Positions 35,528 through 46,850 of a DNA stretch of 64,000 nt are shown one piece after another. Position 1 is the first letter of the stretch. Each line of letters starts with the position of its first letter. The stretch is from positions 1 through 64,000 of the forward strand of contig NZ_JAHYBZ010000012.1 in the NCBI RefSeq assembly GCF_019430885.1, written 5' to 3'. The position numbers were made by a program, and so were the translations under genes. The stretch comes from Roseomonas alba. Its GTDB lineage: Bacteria; Pseudomonadota; Alphaproteobacteria; Acetobacterales; Acetobacteraceae. The notes under the pieces were generated by a model. The model searched no databases. It had not been told where the DNA came from and saw only the letters and a list, made by a program, of their open reading frames with translations.

Positions 35528-36175
35528 TTACTCGAACCACTTCCCCGAACTGCCCGACCAGGTCCAGTCGGAATCGGTGTCGTCCACCCGGCAGAACAGG
35601 CAGTGGAAGGTGGTGATGCTGGGCGCCACCTTGCGGACCGCGTCGATGGTGTCTTCCAGGGACACGCTCGCCGCTGACCAGCGATTGCGGATCGTCACCA
35701 TCACGATGCCGGCCTCCTCCGCGATGCTTTGCAGGGCGGTGTAGGTGGTGCCTTGGTCCTCGGCCTCTTCCAGGTCGTCGGCGCCGTGGCGGCCTTCGAA
35801 CTTGTTCAGCAGGTAGTTGGTGCAGTTTTCGCCGCCGCTGAATTCCACGTCGCCTTCGGACGCATCCTGCTTGAGCGCCTTGCCGCTACGCAGGAAATTG
35901 TTGTTCAGCGCGAAACAGAAGCCGTGCGGCTGGTAGAACTTGACATGACAACCGTTCGGCACCGTGAAGGTCTTGCTGTCTAGGCCATAGCTTGCGCCCA
36001 TGCTGCCGCCGTGGGCGCCAATATAGCAGGACGTCGCACCCTTGGTGTTGCCGACAATGTAGTGATTCTTTAGCTGAACAACCCATGCGCCTGAGCCGAA
36101 CTTCATGTGCGACTTGCGCTTCACGTCATTCAGATTGTGGTCGATGAAGTTGATCAGCGCATTGCCGAAACCCAT
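35528..36175 (-). CDS. putative adhesin Stv-like family protein
   Basis: A 215-residue protein. The segments YIGAHGGSMG, FTVPNGCHVKFYQPHG and the C-terminal FHCLFCR agree with what I remember of the putative adhesin (Stv) family, a small domain found alone or on effector-like proteins; function is not established. There is no signal peptide. Base composition is clearly lower in G+C than the neighbours (two 60-nt lines counted by hand gave 52% and 62%), which suggests acquisition by transfer. It is a single gene, flanked by grpE and the amine oxidase. Confidence 0.5.
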   Translation of the reverse strand: MGFGNALINFIDHNLNDVKRKSHMKFGSGAWVVQLKNHYIVGNTKGATSCYIGAHGGSMGASYGLDSKTFTVPNGCHVKFYQPHGFCFALNNNFLRSGKALKQDASEGDVEFSGGENCTNYLLNKFEGRHGADDLEEAEDQGTTYTALQSIAEEAGIVMVTIRNRWSAASVSLEDTIDAVRKVAPSITTFHCLFCRVDDTDSDWTWSGSSGKWFE

Positions 36176-36295
36176 CGTCTCATCTCTCCCGTCCGGTCGC
36201 TGACGGGATGTCAGTCGACTTGTATACAACGATGGCAGCACCGGCGCCGGTGCGTCCAGCCGGGTTCGGGCGATGCCGGGCGGAACCGATGGGCG

Positions 36296-37684
36296 TCAGC
36301 TTGCCGTGGCCATCACCTCCCGCGCCGCCCGCCGTCCGCCGAGAAGTGCGCCATGAGCATAGGACGGGGCCTCGGTCGTCGCTGCCTCGCCGGCGAAGAA
36401 GATGCGGCCCGCGATGGGCCGCGACAGCGCGGCATGATCGTCCAGTGAGCCGCCGACCGGCAGGAAGGAATAGGACCCCCGTGCATAGACGTCGCGCGAC
36501 CAGCGGGTGACGCGGGTCTCGACCGGGTTCGGGACGGCACTGCCATACATTCGGCGCAGCGCCTGCATCACCTGGTCCACCTGGGCGGCATCCGGCAGCA
36601 TCTCGATCCGTTGGGCGGCCGACCCGCCCACCAGGGCCACCAGCACCGGCACGTTCAGATGCGGCTGCAGCGAGACGATCTCCGGCGCTGCATTGTCCCG
36701 CGTAGCCGACAGGCTGCGCAGGTAATGCGTCTCGGGCGGCCAGAAGGGCTGGTTGAAGGCGAGGATGATCTTGTTCAGCAAGCCATTGCCGATGCGCGCG
36801 ATCGCCCCCTGATGTGCCGCCGGAAGCGGCGGGTCGAAGGCGACATCGCCACGCTTCAGCACGCCGAGCGGCAGGGTCACCACCACCCTGTCGACGAAAT
36901 ACGCCTGCTCCGCCGTGGCGACGACGACGCCGGCGCCCGTCATCCGCACCTCCCGCACCACCTGGCGGAGGTGGATGTCGAGACCCCGCCCGAGCAGGTC
37001 GGTGATCGCGTTATAGCCCTGGGCGAGCAGGTGGTTCTCGTCGGGGATCTCGCCTTCCCCGCCGAACCAGCCCTGGGCGGAGACCTCCGCCGCATCACCC
37101 CCGGCGTAGCCGGCTATGTAGGAGGACAGCCAGGCCGCGACCCGCTGGTCATAGGGCGTGGCCCGCGTGGTCGGGTCGACGATCGGCACGGCCTCGGCCA
37201 GCGAGACGTCGCGGGCGCCCCGATACGCAAACGGGCTGTCATGGGCGATGAGCTGGCCGACCGTGTCGAAGATGGCGGTGGTCTCGGCCTCGGTCAGGCG
37301 GCGGCCATCGGCGTCGAACATGATGCTGCGGGCGTCGTAGGTCGGCAGGCGCCGTATACCGGCCTGGTCGGCGAGCGGGGTGAGGGGATTGCCCTCCGGC
37401 CCATGAATCCACGCCCCGCCGAGATCCAGCCGCTGCCCGCGGAAGGTGACGGTGTGCAGCCTGCCGCCGGTGCGTGCCCGCGCCTCGAGCACAGTCACGC
37501 GATGCCCGGCATCGGCGAGCGCCCGTGCGCAGCCGAGGCCGGACAGCCCGGCGCCGATGACGATGACGCTGAGCGGCCGCGCGGGGGCCTGGGCGTGACC
37601 GCTGCGCGGCAGGATGGGGGATGTGGCGGCAGCCGCCAGCAGGCGCAGCAGGCCGCGCCGATTCAGTCCCGCGATGCTGACCAC
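36296..37684 (-). CDS. flavin monoamine oxidase family protein
   Basis: A 462-residue FAD amine oxidase. An RR-containing export signal (LNRRGLLRLLAAAATS, cleavage near HAQA) points to Tat export with bound FAD. The dinucleotide motif is GAGLSG (44-49), followed by VLEARARTGGRLHT, the LGGAWIHG segment, VVVTLPLGVLK and the C-terminal FAD motif FFAGEA near AHGALLGGR. It oxidises primary or secondary amines or polyamines. I start at a GTG (37684) with a GGGGGA upstream, as no ATG precedes the signal peptide in frame. Confidence 0.85.
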   Translation of the reverse strand: MVSIAGLNRRGLLRLLAAAATSPILPRSGHAQAPARPLSVIVIGAGLSGLGCARALADAGHRVTVLEARARTGGRLHTVTFRGQRLDLGGAWIHGPEGNPLTPLADQAGIRRLPTYDARSIMFDADGRRLTEAETTAIFDTVGQLIAHDSPFAYRGARDVSLAEAVPIVDPTTRATPYDQRVAAWLSSYIAGYAGGDAAEVSAQGWFGGEGEIPDENHLLAQGYNAITDLLGRGLDIHLRQVVREVRMTGAGVVVATAEQAYFVDRVVVTLPLGVLKRGDVAFDPPLPAAHQGAIARIGNGLLNKIILAFNQPFWPPETHYLRSLSATRDNAAPEIVSLQPHLNVPVLVALVGGSAAQRIEMLPDAAQVDQVMQALRRMYGSAVPNPVETRVTRWSRDVYARGSYSFLPVGGSLDDHAALSRPIAGRIFFAGEAATTEAPSYAHGALLGGRRAAREVMATAS

Positions 37685-37784
37685 GACCCGGCATCCCCCA
37701 TCTGGTTCTTGCCGGATCGTAAGGTTTGCCCCGACATCGGGGCAATGCGGGCGGCGCCACCCTGGCGCCGCCCCGTGACGGCGG

Positions 37785-40700
37785 TTACAGCAGGAACCAG
37801 CCCGCCGCCGGGGTGTTGGCGCTGTGGATCTCCACCGCGAAATCCGCTGCGCCGTTGCCGTCGACATCGGCCTCTGCCCGGAAGCGCCCTGCCGCCAAGG
37901 TCTGCACCCGGACCTGACCGGCCGACGCCGCCCCATCCCCGTCGAAGGCGGCCGCGCCGATGAAGGCGAAGGCCTGGTTGCCCGCGACGAAGGGGTTGGC
38001 ATCGATGCTGCGCAGATCGACGCGGTCGATCTGCCCGGGGATGGATACGAAGTCGAGGATGACATCCGGCGCGGCGACCGTGCTGTCCGCCACGCTGGTG
38101 AAGCGGAACAGGTCATTTCCCGCGCCGCCCGTCAGCGAGTCCGTGCCGGTCCCGCCGATCAGGACGTCCGCGCCGCCGCCGCCGAACAGCGAATCCGCGC
38201 CGCCCAGGCCGTTGAGGGTGTTGGCTGCGCTGTTGCCCTCGATCCGGTTGCCGAGCCCGTTGCCGACGCCGTTCATCGCCAGGTCGCCGCCGAGCAGCAG
38301 CACCTCGACATTGCCCGTCAGCGTGACGCCGCCGCCGCCGGATGCCGAGACGGTGTCGATCCCCTGGTTCGCCCCTTCGACGACGACGTCGCCGGGCGTG
38401 ACGATGTAGAAGTCGTTGCCGCCGCCGCCGACAAGGCGATCCGTGCCGAGGCCGCCATCGAGCGTGTCGGCGCCGGCCCCGCCCAGAAGGGTGTCGTTGC
38501 CGACATTGCCGGTGATGAGGTTGGCGAGGGCGTTGCCGGTCAGCGTATGGGCGATGGCGCCGGCCGCTTCGAGGTTCTCGACATTCGCCTGGAGCGTGTG
38601 ATTCGCGGCGGTGGTGCGGACGGTGTCGATGCCCTGGTTCGCGCCTTCGATCACGACGTCGGCCTGGCTGTTGACGATGTAGAGGTCGTTGCCGGTCCCG
38701 CCGAGCAGACGGTCGTTGCCAAGCCCGCCATCCAGCGTGTCGTGGCCGGCGCCGCCGTTGAAGGTATCGTTGCCGCTGCCGCCCACGATGAGGTTGTCGA
38801 GCCCGTTGCCGATGACGCCGCGTGCCGCGCCGAGGACGACGGCGCGTTCGACATTGGCCATCATGCCGAGGGTTGGCGCGGCGCCGGCGCCGGTCAGCAG
38901 GAGCGTGTCGATGCCGGCGTTGGCAGCCTCGACGACGGTGTCCGGCGTTTCATCGAAGACATAGAAGTCGTCCCCTGCCCCGCCACGGAGCACGTTCTTG
39001 CCGAGCCCGCCATCCAGCGTGTCGCCGCCGGTGCCGCCATCGAGCGTGTCGTTGCCCGTACCGCCGAGCAGGCTGTCGTCCCCGCCCTGGCCGAGCAGGC
39101 TGTCATGGCCATCGGCGCCGCGCAGCGTGTCCCCCACCCCGGTGCCGGACATCGTGTCGTTGCCGGCGCCGCCCGAATGGGGGCCGTCATTGTCGATGAT
39201 GACGCCTGCCACCTGGAGCGTCGTTGCGCCGCCAGCGAAGACGGCACCGCCGGTCGCGCCGAATAGTTCCAGCACCACGGTTTCGTTCGGCTCGAGGAGG
39301 CTGTCGGTGCCAAGCGAGATGACGACGGTGCGGGACGTCTCTCCCGCGGCGAAGGTGATGATGGTGTTGCGCGCGGAGAAGTCGATGCCGCTGGTGGCCG
39401 TCCCCGTCGTCAGTGTGCGGTAGCTGACGGAGATCGCCGCCGTCGAGGCCTGCGACAGCGTGATCGTGTAGAAGAGTTGGCCATACCCGCTGCTGATCTC
39501 GGACAGCACGCCGGCGCGCGCAGAGATGACCGGCACGCCGCCGCCGCCCGCATCGTCGTCGAGGATGGTGGCCGTGCCGTTGACGCTGCCCATGCCGGCG
39601 TCGCGCGGGGTGACGGTCAGCGCGAAGGTCTCGCTGGCTTCGGCGACCGCGTTGCCGACGATGTCCACCGTCACGAAGGCCGTCTGCTGGCCCGCCGCGA
39701 AGGTCACGCTGCCCGTCTTGGCGACATAGTCCGAGCCGGCCAGCGCCGTGAGGTTGGAGGTGGCGAAATCGAAGGTCTGCGCGGTCTCGCCGGGGCGGGA
39801 CAGGCGCAGTTCGAACACCGCTTGGCGGAGCCCCGCATTGCCTTCGATGATCTGCGGATCGGAGACGAACAGGGCGAGGTTCGAGCCCGCGCCGTCATCG
39901 TCCAGGATCACGCCGGTCGCGCGGATGGTCGGCTGATTGCCGGCGAAGACCGCACCTCCGCCAGGATTGAACAGTTCAAGAACAACGCTCTCATCGACCT
40001 CATCGAGGGAATCCGACGCGACAGCGACCTCGATCGTCTTGACCGTCTGGCCGGCGGCGAAGGTGATGGTCACGTCGCCGTGCTGTTCCACGTCGACGCC
40101 GGCGAGAGCCGTGCCCCCGAAGATGCGGTAATGCACCGTGACCGGCGCCGTGGAGGGCTCGGACAGCGTGACCGTGTAGAGCAGGGTGCCGTAGCCCGAG
40201 GTTATCTCGTTCAGCGTGCCACCCTTGACCGAGATGACCGGAACCGATCCACCCCCGGTGTCGTCGTCCAGGATCGTCGCCATGCCGGTCGCACCGAGCA
40301 GGCCAGTCTGATCTGGGGTGACGGTCAGGAAGAAGGATTCATTGTTCTCTGCGGCCGTATTACCGGTGACGTTGACGGTGACGAAGGCGGTCTGCTGGCC
40401 CACGGCGAAGGTCACACTGCCGGTCTTCGCCGTGTAGTCCTGGCCCGCCACTGCGCTGCCGTCCTGGGTAGAGTAGGTGAAGGTCATCGCCGAGGTAGCC
40501 GGCTGCGACAGCCGCAGTTCGAACACCGCCTGTGCGACCCCGGCATCGCCCTCGATCAACTGTGGGTCGGAGACGAACAGAGAGAGGTTCGACCCCGCGC
40601 CGTCATTGTCGCGGATCACACCGATCGCCTGGATGCTCGGCTGGCCGGCCGGCAGGACGACGCCGCCGGTGGGATTGAAGACTTCCAGAACCACACTCTC

Positions 40701-42368
40701 GTCGCGTTCGTCGAGCGTGTCATGGGCGACCGATACCTCGACGGTGGCGACGGTCTGGCCGGGGGCGAAGGTGACGGTCCTGGTGCCGTCCTCCGCGTAG
40801 TCCGTGCCGGAGAGCGCAGTGCCGCCGACGATGCGGTACTGCAAGGTGACGGACGCGGCCGAAGGCTCGGACAGTGTGATCGTATAGACGAGGGTGCCGT
40901 AGCCCGAGGTGATCTCGTTCAGCACGCCACCCGAGACCGAGACGACGGGCACCACCCCACCGCCGGTGTCGTCGTCGAGGATCGTCGCCATGCCGGTCGT
41001 GCCGGCCACGGCAGCGGAGGACGGCTTGACCGTGAGGAAGAAGGATTCGTTGTTCTCCGCAACCGCATTGCCGACGACATCGATGGTCACAAAGGCGGTC
41101 TGCTGGCCGGCGGCGAAGGTCACGCTGCCGGTCTTCGCCGTATAATCCTGCCCCGCCACCGCGCTGCCGTCCTGAGTGGCATAGGTGAAGGTCATCGACG
41201 CGGTGGCCGGCTGCGACAGGTGCAGCTCGAAGACCACCTTGGTTTTCCCTGCATCCCCCTCGATCACCTTGGGGTCGGAGACGAACAGCGCGAGGTTCGA
41301 CCCGGCGCCGTCATCGTCGAGGATCGTCCCGATCGCGCGCAGGCTCGGCTGCCCGCCCTCGAGCGCCGCACCGCCGGTGGGGTTGAACACCTCGACCACG
41401 ACGCTCTCATCGATTTCGTCGAGTGCGTCGGTCTTTACCTGGATGTCGATGGTCTTCACCGTCTGCCCGGCGGCGAAGGTCACGGTGCGGACGCCCGTGT
41501 CGGCATAGTCGTCGCCGGTGAGGGCAGTGCCACCCATGGCGCGGTACTGCACCGAGACCGGCGCGGCCGACGCTTCCGACAGCGTCAGCGTGTAGATCAA
41601 CGTGCCATAGCCTGGCGAGATCTCGGTGAGCACGCCGCCAGCCAGGGAGACCACGGGCGCGCCGCCGGCGTCGTCGTCAAGGATGGTGGCCGTTCCGGTG
41701 GCGCCCGCCAGCGCATTGCCCGACGGCGTGACGGCGAGGAAGAAGGCCTCGGTCACTTCCATCGCGTTGTCGCCTGACACGGCGACGGTGACGGTCTTGC
41801 TCGACTCCCCGACGCCAAAGACGACAGTGCCTTTGGTGGCCGTGTAGTCCTGCCCTGCGGTCGCGCTGCCGTCCTTCGTCGCATAGGTAAAGGTCATGGG
41901 CGTCGTGGCGGGACGCGACAGGCGCAACTCGAATGCCGCCTGCCCGGCGCCGGAATCGCCTTCGATGACTGTCGCATCGGACACGAACAGAGCGAGGTTC
42001 GATGCCGCCCCGTCGTCGTCCAGGATGACGCCCGTGGCGCGGATACTGGGCTGGTTGCCCGCAAAGCCCGCGCCGCCGGTCGGGTTGAACAGTTCGACAA
42101 CGACGCTCTCGTCGCGTTCGTCGACCGTGTCAGGGTCGAGTGCGATCGAGATCGTCCCGCTGGGCTGGCCGGCGGGGATGGTCAGCGTCGCGACACCGGT
42201 ATCGCTGTAATCCACGCCGGGCATCGCGGTCCCGCCGATCGTCCGGTATTGTACCGTGATCGGAACCGCGGAAACCTCATCGAGCGTCACGGTGAAGAGC
42301 AGCGTGCCATAGCCTGGCGAGATCTCGGCCAGCGAACTGCCCGTGATGCGGATGACGGGTCCCGACAT
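37785..42368 (-). CDS. giant Calx-beta/RTX calcium-binding secreted protein
   Basis: A 1527-residue protein. Residues 4-1060 hold nine Calx-beta domains arranged as four and a half two-domain units of about 236 residues, each unit opening with a PVxSxxGGxLxEIxxGYGTL pattern. Unit starts are near 42359, 41657, 40952, 40244 and 39540. Residues about 1062-1410 contain blocks of GGxGxDxLx RTX nonapeptides interrupted by VIEGANQGIDTV-type linkers. The last 115 residues (SIPGQIDRVDLRSIDANP to AAGWFLL) look like a serralysin-type C-terminal secretion region. It is probably a type I-secreted adhesin or surface protein folded by Ca2+. No ABC exporter genes are in the window. Confidence 0.92.
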   Translation of the reverse strand: MSGPVIRITGSSLAEISPGYGTLLFTVTLDEVSAVPITVQYRTIGGTAMPGVDYSDTGVATLTIPAGQPSGTISIALDPDTVDERDESVVVELFNPTGGAGFAGNQPSIRATGVILDDDGAASNLALFVSDATVIEGDSGAGQAAFELRLSRPATTPMTFTYATKDGSATAGQDYTATKGTVVFGVGESSKTVTVAVSGDNAMEVTEAFFLAVTPSGNALAGATGTATILDDDAGGAPVVSLAGGVLTEISPGYGTLIYTLTLSEASAAPVSVQYRAMGGTALTGDDYADTGVRTVTFAAGQTVKTIDIQVKTDALDEIDESVVVEVFNPTGGAALEGGQPSLRAIGTILDDDGAGSNLALFVSDPKVIEGDAGKTKVVFELHLSQPATASMTFTYATQDGSAVAGQDYTAKTGSVTFAAGQQTAFVTIDVVGNAVAENNESFFLTVKPSSAAVAGTTGMATILDDDTGGGVVPVVSVSGGVLNEITSGYGTLVYTITLSEPSAASVTLQYRIVGGTALSGTDYAEDGTRTVTFAPGQTVATVEVSVAHDTLDERDESVVLEVFNPTGGVVLPAGQPSIQAIGVIRDNDGAGSNLSLFVSDPQLIEGDAGVAQAVFELRLSQPATSAMTFTYSTQDGSAVAGQDYTAKTGSVTFAVGQQTAFVTVNVTGNTAAENNESFFLTVTPDQTGLLGATGMATILDDDTGGGSVPVISVKGGTLNEITSGYGTLLYTVTLSEPSTAPVTVHYRIFGGTALAGVDVEQHGDVTITFAAGQTVKTIEVAVASDSLDEVDESVVLELFNPGGGAVFAGNQPTIRATGVILDDDGAGSNLALFVSDPQIIEGNAGLRQAVFELRLSRPGETAQTFDFATSNLTALAGSDYVAKTGSVTFAAGQQTAFVTVDIVGNAVAEASETFALTVTPRDAGMGSVNGTATILDDDAGGGGVPVISARAGVLSEISSGYGQLFYTITLSQASTAAISVSYRTLTTGTATSGIDFSARNTIITFAAGETSRTVVISLGTDSLLEPNETVVLELFGATGGAVFAGGATTLQVAGVIIDNDGPHSGGAGNDTMSGTGVGDTLRGADGHDSLLGQGGDDSLLGGTGNDTLDGGTGGDTLDGGLGKNVLRGGAGDDFYVFDETPDTVVEAANAGIDTLLLTGAGAAPTLGMMANVERAVVLGAARGVIGNGLDNLIVGGSGNDTFNGGAGHDTLDGGLGNDRLLGGTGNDLYIVNSQADVVIEGANQGIDTVRTTAANHTLQANVENLEAAGAIAHTLTGNALANLITGNVGNDTLLGGAGADTLDGGLGTDRLVGGGGNDFYIVTPGDVVVEGANQGIDTVSASGGGGVTLTGNVEVLLLGGDLAMNGVGNGLGNRIEGNSAANTLNGLGGADSLFGGGGADVLIGGTGTDSLTGGAGNDLFRFTSVADSTVAAPDVILDFVSIPGQIDRVDLRSIDANPFVAGNQAFAFIGAAAFDGDGAASAGQVRVQTLAAGRFRAEADVDGNGAADFAVEIHSANTPAAGWFLL

Positions 42369-42823
42369 GTCATGATGCTCCGGCTCTGTGATGCGACAGG
42401 ATCAGGACAGCATAGGAAGCAGAGTCGAAACAATCTTCGCCACCATCATTGACGAAACGATGCGTGAAAGATTTCATTCGATTTGCCGCCTTTCGCGAAG
42501 ACGGGGCCGCGATGGTGTGTTGGACAATGCTGCAGAGTCTTGATTGTATGAACTGACGACTGCGCCAGCATTAGTTGAGTCGATTGGCGATGAGGTCGAT
42601 GGCCGCGGCGGCGCGGCCGGGGGGTGGAAAGGCGTCGAATCCGGCGTCACCGGGACTTGTCCGCCGCCCCGCCAATCAATACATCCGGTCCGTCACGACG
42701 CCCCGCCTTGCGCGGGGCCCCCAACCACCCATCCGCGGCGGCCCTCGCCGCCGGTTCAGCACAGGGGGCGGGCACGGTGCCACCACTTGGGCCGACCCCG
42801 CCTGCCGCAGAGGAGAGTATCGG
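42369..42823. other. non-coding region between the RTX gene and dnaK
   Basis: A 455-bp gap between divergent genes. The part next to the RTX gene (42369-42560) is distinctly AT-richer than the genome and likely holds its promoter. The dnaK-proximal half is GC-rich. No gene, repeat unit or CIRCE-like dyad is visible. Confidence 0.5.
42656..42684 (+). promoter_or_regulatory. candidate heat-shock (RpoH) promoter of dnaK
   Basis: CTTGTC (42656-42661) and CAATACAT (42677-42684), 15 nt apart, resemble the CTTG / CnnnATnT pattern of RpoH promoters. They lie 140 bp upstream of the dnaK ATG. This is a weak match by eye. Confidence 0.35.
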
Positions 42824-44758
<1,935 letters not shown>

Positions 44759-44785
44759 CGGGCGGGTCGCGTCGCCATGAGTCGT

Positions 44786-44815
44786 GCCGCCCGGTTCCCC
44801 GAAGGACCGGGCGGC
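44786..44815 (+). terminator. hairpin after dnaK, likely partial terminator
   Basis: GCCGCCCGGT (44786-44795) and ACCGGGCGGC (44806-44815) form a perfect 10-bp stem, followed by GCATGTTTGG. Placed between dnaK and dnaJ it could lower dnaJ expression relative to dnaK. Confidence 0.55.
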
Positions 44816-44954
44816 GCATGTTTGGGGGATGACGGGCTGGCACTCCGGATCGTGGCAGGCCGCGATCCGGGAGCGCACGGCGCGACCGCGCCCAGACCAA
44901 CCGGGGTCGCCGGAGCGGCAGCACAGGGCGCGAAGGCAAGCCGCACGGACGGGG

Positions 44955-44985
44955 CCCAATCACGTTGCGGAGCGACGCGATTGGG
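44955..44985 (+). promoter_or_regulatory. long hairpin upstream of dnaJ
   Basis: CCCAATC, A, CGTTGC pairs with GCGACG, C, GATTGGG around a GGA loop: a 14-step stem with one A-C mismatch and one G-T pair. It ends 42 nt before the dnaJ ATG. It resembles the stem at 2111-2139 and is followed by GAGACCTGGATGTG, similar to the tail of the intergenic repeat units, so it may be a degenerate unit or a leader structure. Confidence 0.45.
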
Positions 44986-45026
44986 AGACCTGGATGTGCG
45001 GCGCCCGCCGTCTGAGGGCATGAGCA

Positions 45027-46181
45027 ATGTCTAAGCGTGATTACTACGAGGTCCTCGGCGTTGGTCGCGACGCCGATGAGGACGGGCTGAAGAAGGCCTA
45101 TCGCAAGCTGGCGATGAAGTATCACCCCGACCGCAACCAGGGTGATGCCGAGGCGGAGATCCGCTTCAAGGAAGTCAGCGAGGCCTATGAGATCCTGAAG
45201 GACGGCGAGAAGCGCGCTGCCTATGACCGCTTCGGCCATGCCGCCTTCGAACAGGGCGGGCCCGGCAATGGCGCCGGCTTCGGCGGCGGCGGACCCTTCG
45301 GGGGCGCCTTCGAGGACATCTTCGAGGAAATGTTCGGCCGCTTCGGCGGTGGACGCGGCGGCGGCCGGGGTGGCGCGACAGGCCGCGGTACCGATTTGCG
45401 CACTCAGGTCGAGATCACCCTCGAGGAAGCCTTCGCCGGCACCAAGTCCAATATCCGCATCCCGAGCTCCGTCTCCTGCGAGGCGTGCAAGGGCACGGGC
45501 GCGGAGGGCGGGTCATCGGCCGGCGTGCAGACCTGCGGCACGTGCAATGGCCAGGGCAAGGTCCGCGCGCAGCAGGGCTTCTTCCTGATCGAGCGCACCT
45601 GCCCGACCTGCGGCGGGTCCGGGCGCATCATCAAGAACCCCTGCAAGATCTGCCATGGCGCCGGCCGCGTGCAGCGCGACCGCAACCTGAACGTGACCAT
45701 CCCGCCGGGCGTGGAGGACGGCACCCGTATCCGCCTCGCCGGCGAAGGCGAGGCCGGGCTGCGTGGGGCGCCCTCCGGCGATCTCTACGTCGATATCGCG
45801 GTGAAGCCGCACCCGATCTTCCAGCGCGACGGCGCGAACATCTTCATTCGCGTGCCGTTGCGCATGACGCAGGCGGCGTTGGGCGGGCATGTGGAAGTCC
45901 CGAGCATCGATGGCGGCCGAGCCCGCGTGACGATCCCGGCCGGCACCCAGACGGGCGACCAGTTCCGCCTGCGCAGCAAGGGCTTCTCGGTGCTGCGCTC
46001 CGCGGCGCGGGGGGACATGTATGTCCAGGTCAGCGTCGAGACGCCGCAGAACCTGACGACGCGCCAACGAGAGCTGCTGGAGCAGTTCGAGGAAGACGCG
46101 GCACAGGCCAGCAAGACCAGTCCGGAGAGCGAAGGCTTCTTCGCCAAGGTGAAGGAGTTCTGGGAGGGCCTCGGCCGGTAG
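45027..46181 (+). CDS. dnaJ: molecular chaperone DnaJ (Hsp40, class A)
   Basis: A 384-residue co-chaperone. The J domain has HPD at about 33-35 (KYHPDRN), and a Gly/Phe-rich linker (about 75-120) follows. The zinc-binding region has four CxxCxGxG repeats ([32 protein letters not shown]), then the two substrate-binding beta domains. It delivers clients to DnaK and stimulates its ATPase. It lies 268 bp behind dnaK with several hairpins between. Confidence 0.97.
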   Translation: MSKRDYYEVLGVGRDADEDGLKKAYRKLAMKYHPDRNQGDAEAEIRFKEVSEAYEILKDGEKRAAYDRFGHAAFEQGGPGNGAGFGGGGPFGGAFEDIFEEMFGRFGGGRGGGRGGATGRGTDLRTQVEITLEEAFAGTKSNIRIPSSVSCEACKGTGAEGGSSAGVQTCGTCNGQGKVRAQQGFFLIERTCPTCGGSGRIIKNPCKICHGAGRVQRDRNLNVTIPPGVEDGTRIRLAGEGEAGLRGAPSGDLYVDIAVKPHPIFQRDGANIFIRVPLRMTQAALGGHVEVPSIDGGRARVTIPAGTQTGDQFRLRSKGFSVLRSAARGDMYVQVSVETPQNLTTRQRELLEQFEEDAAQASKTSPESEGFFAKVKEFWEGLGR

Positions 46182-46292
46182 AGCGGCCGCCCTTCGGGGA
46201 TAGGTGAAGGACGGCCGCCTCCGCCGGCATCGCACGCACCGCCGATCCGGCCAGGTTCGGGGCAGGCCGGGCCCGGCGGGCGCGCGCCGCCG

Positions 46293-46676
46293 TCAGATCG
46301 GCGTCGCCCAGTAGTCGTCGATCAGGCGGCGGCGGTTGCTCCAACCCTCCTCGGCGACCGGCGCATTCTCCAGCCGCACCTTGTCGAGCTTGACGACATA
46401 GCCGCCGAGGCTGGTGTCGTAGCGCAGCATCTCCCACGGCAGCGGGTAGTGCTTCGAGCCGAGGCCGAGGAAGCCCCCGAAGGACAGCACGGCATAGGCG
46501 ACGCGTCCGGTGGACTTGTCGAGCATCACATCCTCGATGCTGCCGATATGCTCGCCTTCGAGAGAATAGACGTCGGTTCCGGCCACCTTACCGCCAGCGA
46601 TCAGATGGCCGGTGGTCGGCGCCGTCATATCCTTGGTCGTAGGTTGGGCAGTCTGGCGCGGATTGAGCGCGGTCAT
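46293..46676 (-). CDS. PRC-barrel domain protein
   Basis: A 127-residue protein with one PRC-barrel (about 25-115): LIAGGKVAGTDVYSLEGEHIGSIEDVMLDKSTGRVAYAVLSFGG is the classic start of the domain. PRC-barrels occur in photosynthetic reaction centre subunit H and in RNA-processing and stress proteins; small stand-alone ones are of unknown role. A strong AAGGAGGA ribosome-binding site 6-7 nt upstream fixes the ATG at 46676. Divergent from dapB. Confidence 0.88.
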   Translation of the reverse strand: MTALNPRQTAQPTTKDMTAPTTGHLIAGGKVAGTDVYSLEGEHIGSIEDVMLDKSTGRVAYAVLSFGGFLGLGSKHYPLPWEMLRYDTSLGGYVVKLDKVRLENAPVAEEGWSNRRRLIDDYWATPI

Positions 46677-46850
46677 GCGGATCCTCCTTGTTTGGGTCCT
46701 TCAAGCTCAACGCGCCGCATCCGCGCGGGTTGACCGGCGCCGATGACAAGGCCGCGATCGGTCCCCCCTTGCCCTCGCCGCGCGCAGGGCGATGATCCGC
46801 CCCGAAAACGCACCGGCGCACCATGCGCCCGGGCCAGAAAGGAGCGCGCC

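Noticed and set aside
39477-41777. 766-codon plus-strand open frame opposite the Calx-beta repeats
   Set aside because: It is the antisense shadow of the tandem repeats, as its own internal periodicity matches them; no ribosome-binding site.
37785-42368. CRISPR-like periodicity in the RTX/Calx region
   Set aside because: The repeats are about 705 bp protein-coding units and 27-bp RTX codon blocks, not short direct repeats with unique spacers.
42369-42823. CIRCE element or hrcA control upstream of dnaK
   Set aside because: No TTAGCACTC-type dyad is present; a weak RpoH-like promoter is the better candidate.
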